Source: Lithobates sylvaticus
Lineage: Eukaryota; Chordata; Amphibia; Anura; Ranidae
DNA: 64,000 nt
Assembly (NCBI GenBank): GCA_028564925.1
Contig: CM053028.1
Coordinates: 445,272,022-445,336,021, forward strand
Direction: 5' to 3'
A program made the translations under genes and the position numbers. Position 1 is the stretch's first letter, and every line of letters starts with the position of its first letter. Shown here in pieces: positions 56,985-64,000 of this stretch. The notes under the pieces are model-generated. The model searched no databases and was not told the DNA's origin. It saw only the letters and a program-made list of their open reading frames with translations.

Positions 56985-57985
56985 GCAGAGTCCGTCCTTA
57001 CATCAGGTGCCCCCAGTAGAGTCCGTCCTTACATCAGTTGCCCCCAGCAGAGTCCTTCCTTACATCAGGTGCCCCCAGCAGAGTCCTTCTTACATCAGGT
57101 GCCCCCAGCAGAGTCCCTCCTTACATCAGGTGCCTCCCAGCAGAGCCCCTTCTTACATCAGTGCCCTCAGCAGAGCCCAGTCCATACATCAGTGTCCCCA
57201 TCTGAGCCCAATCCTTACATCAGTGTCCCCAGCAGAGCCCAGTCCATACATCAGTGTCTCCAGCAGAGCCCAGTCCATACATCAGTGTCTCCAGCAGAGC
57301 CCAGTCCTTACATCAGTGTCCCCAGCACCAGTCCATACATCAGTGTCCCCAGCGGAGCCCGGTCCTTACATGATCAGTGTCCCCAGCCAGAGCCCAGTCT
57401 TTACATGATCAGTGTCCCCAGCCAGAGCCCAGTCCTTACATGATCAGTGTCCCCAGCCAGAGCCAAGTCCTTACATCAGTGTGCCCAGCAGAGCCCAGTC
57501 CTTACATCAGTGTCCCCAGCAGAGCCCAGTCCTTACATGATCAGTGTCCCCAGCCAGAGCCAAGTCCTTACATGATCAGTTTCCCCCAGCAGAGTCCAGT
57601 CCTTACATCAGTGTCCCCAGCAGAGTCCAGTCCTTACATCAGTGTCCCCAGCAGAGCCCAGTCCTTACATCAGTGTCCCCAGCAGAGCCCAGTCCTTACA
57701 TGATTGGCATCCCCAGCAGAGCCCAGTCCTTACATGATCAGTGTTCCCAGCAGAGCCCAGTCCTTACATGATCAGTGTTCCCAGCAGAGCCCAGTCCTTA
57801 CATTAACCGTGTCCCCAGCAGCGCCCAGTCCTTACATGATCAGTGTCCCCAGTAGAGCCCAGTTCTTACATGATCAGTGTCCCCAGCCAGAGCCCAGTCT
57901 TTACATGATCAGTGTCCCCAGTGGAGCCCTAGTCCTTACATTAGTGTCCCCAGCCAGAGCCCAGTCCTTACATGATCATTGTCCC
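56985..57985. repeat. 31-bp minisatellite, about 30 units
   Basis: Unit close to CCCCAGCAGAGCCCAGTCCT plus TACATCAGTGT. A longer variant has TGATCAGTGT and GCCAGAGCC. Long frames through it are an effect of periodicity. Confidence 0.96.
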
Positions 57986-58961
57986 TGCTCGTCTGACACA
58001 CAGGGTGGAGGGTTGGTGGAGACTCCATTTAGATCTCTTCCTTGTGTTCAGTGGAGAGTGGAGGGCTCTCTGATCTGTGCAGCCAATCGGCTTCAGTGTA
58101 CAAGAGAGTTGTCTACTTGTACACTGAAGAGAGAAGCCAATTGGCTGCCCCTCCCCTCTCCACTGAACACACGGGGAAACAGACCTCGCGGCGGCGGCCA
58201 TCTTTTTGTAGCCCCGCTGAAGTTTTTGCCAAAAACAGTCCTGATTTCCCGGGACAAAAGAAAAATCCCGGGATTTTAATCAAGACGAGCTCCGATCAGG
58301 ACGAGGGTCCCAAAATCTGGATTGTCCTGGGAAAATCAGGACTGTTGGCAAGTATATCAAGGTCACCACTCATGCAACTAGAACTGGTTCTGACTGCTTT
58401 GTTTACTAGGTGGGATCACAGTCTTGTTATTTAATAGACATACCTCGTATCCCTAAAGAAATTGACTTCACAAAAATAGAACAATTATAGAACTACATGT
58501 CTTTAGCCCAAAAGTAACACTGCTGCTGATGAGCACATTTTGGCATCCAGGAATGATACTTTCCATCGTGCCAGCATTCATATCCAAATAGGATTGTGAT
58601 AATGACATTGCATCACAGTCCAAAGTGAAGAATCATTATAGTCACAGCATACATTCGCATTTTATAACATCAGCATTGTAATACTAATACAAAAGTTATA
58701 TTTAACAAATCAATATAAGCTTACTTGAAAAATCTCCTTTCATGTTGTGAGTTCTGCCTGTCTGCTGGCCATCTCTTTCCACCGCTTCCTAGATTCCCTG
58801 CATGCTTTGCAGCTTCTCCTCTGATGTTTACTTGCAATTTCTAATGACTACATATTCCATGGTACTTTGCCGCCTGCAAGCAGTGGTTCCTGTACTGACT
58901 CGGTCTCCTCCTCTCAGCACCTCTGTAATTCAGAAAGCAGGCTCTATGAAATGTGAAGTAA
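57986..58961. other. Element tail, then unclassified
   Basis: 58022-58170 contains an imperfect inverted repeat (GCTTCAGTGTACAAG...CTTGTACACTGAAG). 58225-58350 has inverted words CAGTCCTGATTTCCC and GGGAAAATCAGGACTG. This may be the right end of the element that carries the minisatellite. From 58350 nothing recognised. Confidence 0.4.
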
Positions 58962-60858
58962 GTTTACAAGAATGTTGCCAACCTACCAGACTGAAATTTA
59001 CTGGCACAACACCCAAAATTTACTGGCATAGCCACGTTTTTACTGGCATTTCCAAAAGCTACAAAATTACAGTTTTAAGTGCAAATTCCAGTATTTAAGC
59101 TAAAAATAAGTACAATATATAATTAGCAATGCGATTTAAGGTAGGTATTAAAGGTAAAAAAAAAAAATTGTTATGTTTTTTGGTATAGTAAGGGCGGGTA
59201 ATTATAACCCATCATTTTTTTTCACCTATGCCCACAGACAGACATTTGCCCCCACAGAGAGCCCCTCAGCCAGTCTGCAGTGCCCGCCAAACAGACCCCT
59301 GACCCCCCGACCATTTCATGACTCAGGAAGGGCCTGATATGGTGCCTGGGGCCCCCTGGGCACAATATGAAATTGACTGCCTGCTTGTCACGTTGGACCC
59401 CTCAGTGTCAGTGACAGTTTTCAGGCAGGTGCCAAAACTCCTCAACCCCGGCTCAGGGACAGACAGAAATTTGAATGGACAGGGAGGCCAAGCACACACA
59501 TGAAATTGACTCTGATAACATGTGCAGCCGCACAGATGAAGATGACACCAGAGTGTGACTCACTGTGACCTCATCAGACCAGCACGAGCGACACACACGT
59601 CCCCTCCTCCAGTGACACTGTGACAGTTTCTCTCCTCTAGTCTAGATGTATGGCACAGAGTGGAGAAATTTATAGTATACAGTATAGAATACAGCAGAGT
59701 TAAAGTATGGAGCTTTAAAGTATATACAGTAAAGCTCAGTGTACAAAGTGTAGTGGTTAGCAGTAAATTATGTACATTGCAATGCACAGGATGACAGAGT
59801 ATATAATGCACAATATTCAGAATGGAGCAAAGTGAAGTGCAAAATATCTAGTTAGGTATACAGAGTGGAGTGGCTGTGCATTATAAAATATACAGCACCA
59901 GAAATTGAGTGGAGTGGTGGTGTTCTGTATAAAAAGTACAGTATAAAGGTGTGGTGTGCATTGTATAATTGTAGTGGAGGTGTCAGAGAACAGACCATAC
60001 AGCACAATGTGCTGAATGCATGGAACACTGCAGCAGCCAAGCCATGTGGGGTACAGAACAGACATGTCATTATCTAGAGCAGAGTGAGTAGTAGAGAATA
60101 TATCATTCCTTTTAGTTTGGTATTCATCAGGGTTATGGGACAAGATTTCCAGGAACAAATCTCCACAACATGGGTCTATTACCAATTATGTACATTTCAG
60201 GCACTTACTATTTGCACAAAGGTATAATGGCTCGAAGAATGAAAGATATCTAAATGTGAAAGCCAATTCCACAATAACTTTCTGCCATCTCCAGAAGTCT
60301 TAATGCCATACCTTGCTTGTATTATCCCTGAGTATATACAGTCCAGTCTCCCATGCCAGCCAGGACAGGCGGCCACTGCTCCCTCCAGAGTCCAGACTCC
60401 AGTCCAGAAAAGCACTGCCAGTTTGCCACTGAGTCACTGACTGTCTGACTAACTCGCTCGTCTGTCTTGGTTTGCCTTGCTGAGCTCCCAAGTCCCGTCT
60501 GGTCCTGTCCGCTCCGCACACATCGAGGCCACACTCCGCTTGGTTCCTGAGTCCTGGGGGATTTTATAGCAGCTGGTGGTGGGAACTGTACCATGATGAG
60601 GACATCACGCTTACTCAGGCAAAGTCACCGTGTCACAGCCAGGAACGAGTGGACTCAAAAATGGCACCATTACGTTACTGCACACCGGCTTCTGAACTTC
60701 TGAACTGCGCATGCGCATTTACTGTACATGGTCGGCTCGCGGTCATCTTTTTTATGGGCACCGCTGCCCGTAACGGACATTTATGGGCACTCCGAAAATG
60801 GGCTTACATTTACGGGCTGCCCGTAAATCTACGGGCGGTTGGCAACACTGGTTTACAA
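58962..60858. mobile_element. Non-autonomous hAT element, 1881 bp, with 8-bp target duplication
   Basis: GTTTACAA stands at 58962-58969 and 60851-60858. The element 58970-60850 ends GGTTGGCAACACTG; its left end GAATGTTGCCAACC is the same with two changes. The interior has diverged AGTGTA-type words (59640-60090) but no transposase. Confidence 0.9.
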
Positions 60859-60953
60859 ACCTCGACCGTACAGGTTAATGGGAGTAAGCTAGAAAAAAAC
60901 TGAAACATAATGTGAAATGATATATATTATTTCAACATATCTCATATATGATT

Positions 60954-61402
60954 TTAAAGGGGTTGTAAAGGCAGAAGTTTTTTTTTAAAAAGCCTTCTGT
61001 GTGCAGCAGCCCCCCTAATACTTACCAGGGATGTCCACAAGTCCCTCGGCTGTCTGGGACTCTGCCTCCTGATTGGCTGAGACCCAACAGTGACGCCATT
61101 GGCTCCCACTGCTGTCAATCAATGGTCAGTTAGCCAATCAGGAGCGAGAGAGAGGGGGTGGACCGAACCACAGCTCTGTGTCTAAATGGATACATGGAGC
61201 TGCAGCTCGGCTTGTGTGCCCCCATAGCAAGCTATTTGCTTTGGGGGCACTTAACAAGAGAAAGGGGCCAGGAGCTCCAAAGAGGGACCCTGTGAAGAGG
61301 AGGATCCAGGCTGCTCTGTGCAAAACCACTACACAGGGCAGGTAAGTATAACATGTTTGTTATTAAAAAAAAAAAAAAACAAGACTTTACAATCACTTTT
61401 AA
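60954..61402. repeat. TTAA MITE (AAGTGATTCTAAAG family), copy 3, inverted
   Basis: TTAA at 60954-60957 and 61399-61402. Starts AGGGGTTGTAAAGGCAGAAG and ends AAGACTTTACAATCACTT, the reverse complement of copy 1. Confidence 0.9.
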
Positions 61403-62475
61403 GTTTTGACCATAAATACACTTTAAAAAGGGGAAAGTTACTAGAGAAGCAGTCAAACTTTTCAAACATATGACATATAGAAAATGTTATAAAATTGACC
61501 AAGCAACAAGTACAAGTAAGTAATTCACACAGGCACAAAGCAGTGTGCATAGCCATTTGATTACTTTTTTGTAATACCGCTGAGTTGCGTACAGGCAGCC
61601 CACACAGTCGTGTTTGGCAGGAACACAGGAAGGGGTGCGTGGACCAGAACGTGCAGGCTCTATCTCTCAAACGTGGGTGTGCAGGTGAGTTTGTCCAGCC
61701 AACGCATACTTATTCTTTTAATATGGGCTGCCTGCCTGCAGCTCAGCGGCAATAAAAAAATAAAGTAAATGGGTTCAGCACCCATGTGAATGAGCCCTTA
61801 AAGAGTACAAGCACTCAGGAGCTTTCTAGTCAGTGCCATGTGCCTTCTCCTCACTTCAGAACACCTGCTTACACTTTTATAAACCTTGTAACAGAACGCG
61901 AATGCATAAGTACTGTACACATTTTGTACCAAAAAATCCAACTACAATGGCGCTCATTTATGAGTATGTCTGGGAAGAACTGTCTCAGAAAATCTATGAG
62001 TAATAAGTCACAATCTACATTTTTCGTATGGGAGAATTAGACTGTCTGAGACGATCCTCCCTCAGGCATTCATATATACAAACACTAATCATCTAACATG
62101 TGCATATATATTCTTTTTTTAAAACCACTGCCAAAAACAAACCATCTTAACAAATACCCATTACTTAGATCAAGAAATCTACCAACCACATTAGAAGATC
62201 ACTACAAACATACAAGACAGCCAGTGCTTTGTACACAGGAAGTTGAACATTCTGCAGAGCTGAGTAAATTGGGCAAAAGCCAGATTCATACTCTGAGGTT
62301 TCTTCTCTGGCTGACAGCCTATACATCTTCTGACATTTTATTCACATTATTTTATAATGCTATCAGACCCCTCCAAAGTAAGCTTTAACATCCATACCTG
62401 CAAAAGCAGTGTGCCTACCTAGGCAGCAATGGGAAACACAAAGCTGTAGGCATCAAATGTGCTCAACTTCCTACC
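61403..62475. other. no recognised feature
   Basis: Apparently ordinary AT-rich DNA. Confidence 0.4.
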
Positions 62476-62826
62476 TTAAAGGAGAAGTACAGCCAAAGCT
62501 CATTTGGCACAGAGCAGACAGCGGGGACTAATAGTCATCAGCCCTCTGCTCATGGAGCAGTGAGAACTGTTTTTTTTGGTTGCCCCCAGAAAAGTAATAG
62601 AGGGGAAATCTTCCAGTTGGGACACTAGTTCTGGTGACCTGGGGGTCCCCAGGAGATTCCCTTAATTTGCAGGGATTTCCTCTCACTTTCTGTTTGGCTA
62701 TGGAACAGGAAGTGAATCTATCCAATGGGACAAAAAATGGCAAAAAACAAACCTTACAGGTGTCATAACCCTCCCTTACTCTATCCAAAATGAGAAAAAA
62801 ATGTTTTGCCTATAGTTCTACTTTAA
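62476..62826. repeat. TTAA MITE with AAGGAGAAGTA ends
   Basis: TTAA at 62476-62479 and 62823-62826; starts AGGAGAAGTACAGCCAAAG and ends CCTATAGTTCTACT, imperfectly inverted. Confidence 0.72.
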
Positions 62827-62887
62827 TTGCAGAGTAGAAGTTAAAGCAGGACTGGCCAAATCCCAGAAGCCAGGAAGCCAATGCTCC

Positions 62888-63870
62888 TTAACCACTTCAA
62901 TACCCCCCTATAGACATATGACGTCCACAAGGTGAATCTCCCATCCTGGGTGGATGTCATATGACGTCCTCCTATTGCCGGCCATCTAGGGGGCGCGCGC
63001 GCGCCACCCGCGGCGTCGCTCGGGACCCGGTGCGCGTGCCCGGCGGCCGCGTTGTCCGCCAGGCACCCGCGATTGCCCGGGAAAACAGCGGGACCGTGGA
63101 GCTGTGTGTGTAAACACACAGCTCCACGTCCTGTCACTGGAGAGGAGACCGATGGTGTGTTCCCAATACAGAGGAACACCGATTGGTCTCCTCCCCTTGT
63201 GAGTCCCCTCCCCCTTCTGTTAGAATCACTTGCAGGGAACATATATTAACCCCTGCAGCGCCCCCTAGTATTAACCCCTTCCCTGCCAGTCACATTTACA
63301 CAGTAATCAGTGCAATTTTATAGCAACGATCGCTGTGTAAATGTGAATGGTCCCAAAAATGTGTCAAAAGTGTCCGAAGTGTCCGCCGCAAAGTCGCAGT
63401 CACGAAAAAAATCACAGATCGCCGCCATTACTAGTAAAAAATAAAAATGCAATAAATCTATCTCCTATTTTGTAAATGCTATAACTTTTGCGCAAACCAA
63501 TCAATAAACGCTTATTGCGATTTTTTTTAACCAAAAATATGTAGAAGAATACATATCAGCCTAAACTGAGTAAAAAAAAATGTTTTTTTTTCCAAAAAAT
63601 TGGATATTTATTATAGCAAAAAGTTACAAATATTGTGTTTTTTTCAAAATTGTCGCTCTTCTTTTGTTTATGGCGCAAAAAATAAAAACTGCAGAGGTGA
63701 TCAAATACCACCAAAAGAAAGCTCTATTTGTGGGAAAAAAAGGACGTAAATTTTTTTTGGGTGCAACGTCGCACGACCGCGCAATTGTCAGTTAAAGCGA
63801 CGCAGTGCCAAATCGCAAAAAGTGCTCTGGTAAGGAAGGGGGTAAAATCGTCTGGGGCTGAAGCGGTTAA
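62888..63870. repeat. TTAA MITE (CCACTT family), copy E
   Basis: TTAA at 62888-62891 and 63867-63870. Ends CCACTTCAATACC and GGGGCTGAAGCGG. It has a GC-rich block (62990-63060), a hairpin GTGTGTAAACACAC near 63107-63120 and the family's ACGACCGCGCAATTGTCAG block near 63772-63790. The most complete member here. Confidence 0.92.
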
Positions 63871-64000
63871 GAAGTACAACTGGCACCAACTTTTGGGATT
63901 TTCTCAAGTTGTTGTGAATTTAACTGGCTCAAAAAAATCTTGCTGGCTCCTGAGTTCCATAATAATTTGTCCACCCCTGGGTTAAAGTAAATCTGTGACT

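Noticed and set aside
56911-57771. Long serine/proline-rich reading frames
   Set aside because: They arise from the 31-bp minisatellite, not from a gene.

Overview
The window looks like repeat-dense, gene-poor DNA from a frog, most likely a ranid. This is inferred from the mix of element families (Tc1 with long inverted repeats, DIRS, Penelope-like elements, PNMA-type Gypsy, Tx1/L1 and CR1 LINEs, many TTAA-flanked MITEs with ends like TTAACCACTT, hAT elements, a tRNA-derived SINE). No host protein-coding exon, rRNA gene or CRISPR array could be supported. Nearly every long reading frame belongs to a mobile element.

Layout: 1-1.9 kb is a DIRS fossil (minus strand) carrying a TAA-flanked MITE. 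2.1-3.9 kb is a complete but dead Tc1 transposon. 4.9-5.8 kb is a probable solo LTR. 5.8-7.2 kb is a TATA-bearing leader followed by a 92-bp minisatellite, then an L1 reverse transcriptase fragment. 8.0-27.7 kb is dominated by two head-to-tail copies of one Penelope-like element (PLE-A, minus strand). Copy 1 contains a 658-bp solo LTR. Copy 2 contains a Russian-doll nest: a TTAA MITE holding another PLE-like foldback (PLE-C), which holds a 400-bp palindrome and a Gypsy element with long open gag and pol frames, plus three further MITEs. Copy 2 ends in an inverted 1.25-kb copy of its own tail.

27.7-29.0 kb is a hAT transposase fossil. 29.0-35.4 kb holds three copies of a second PLE terminal unit (PLE-B) with hammerhead-like motifs; between two of them lies an L1 ORF1 split by a 2.1-kb hAT element with a CpG-rich, promoter-like interior. 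36.4-37.9 kb is a third foldback PLE-like element (PLE-D) with a clean 13-bp target duplication. 38.4-45.5 kb holds MITEs, a SINE, a 22-bp VNTR and two nested TTAA MITEs with a palindrome inside. 46.3-47.3 kb is another PLE reverse transcriptase (PLE-E).

47.8-53.1 kb is the only long stretch that looks like ordinary single-copy DNA. The rest has a CR1 fragment, several MITEs, a foldback element, a 31-bp minisatellite, a hAT element with a perfect 8-bp target duplication, and a 1-kb TTAA MITE at the right edge.

The elements do not form a pathway. What ties the window together is insertion history: several sites have an empty counterpart in a related copy nearby, so the order of events can be read directly. 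The most interesting theme is a class of foldback retroelements with inverted ends of unequal length, 13-18 bp target duplications and, in some families, hammerhead-like motifs.
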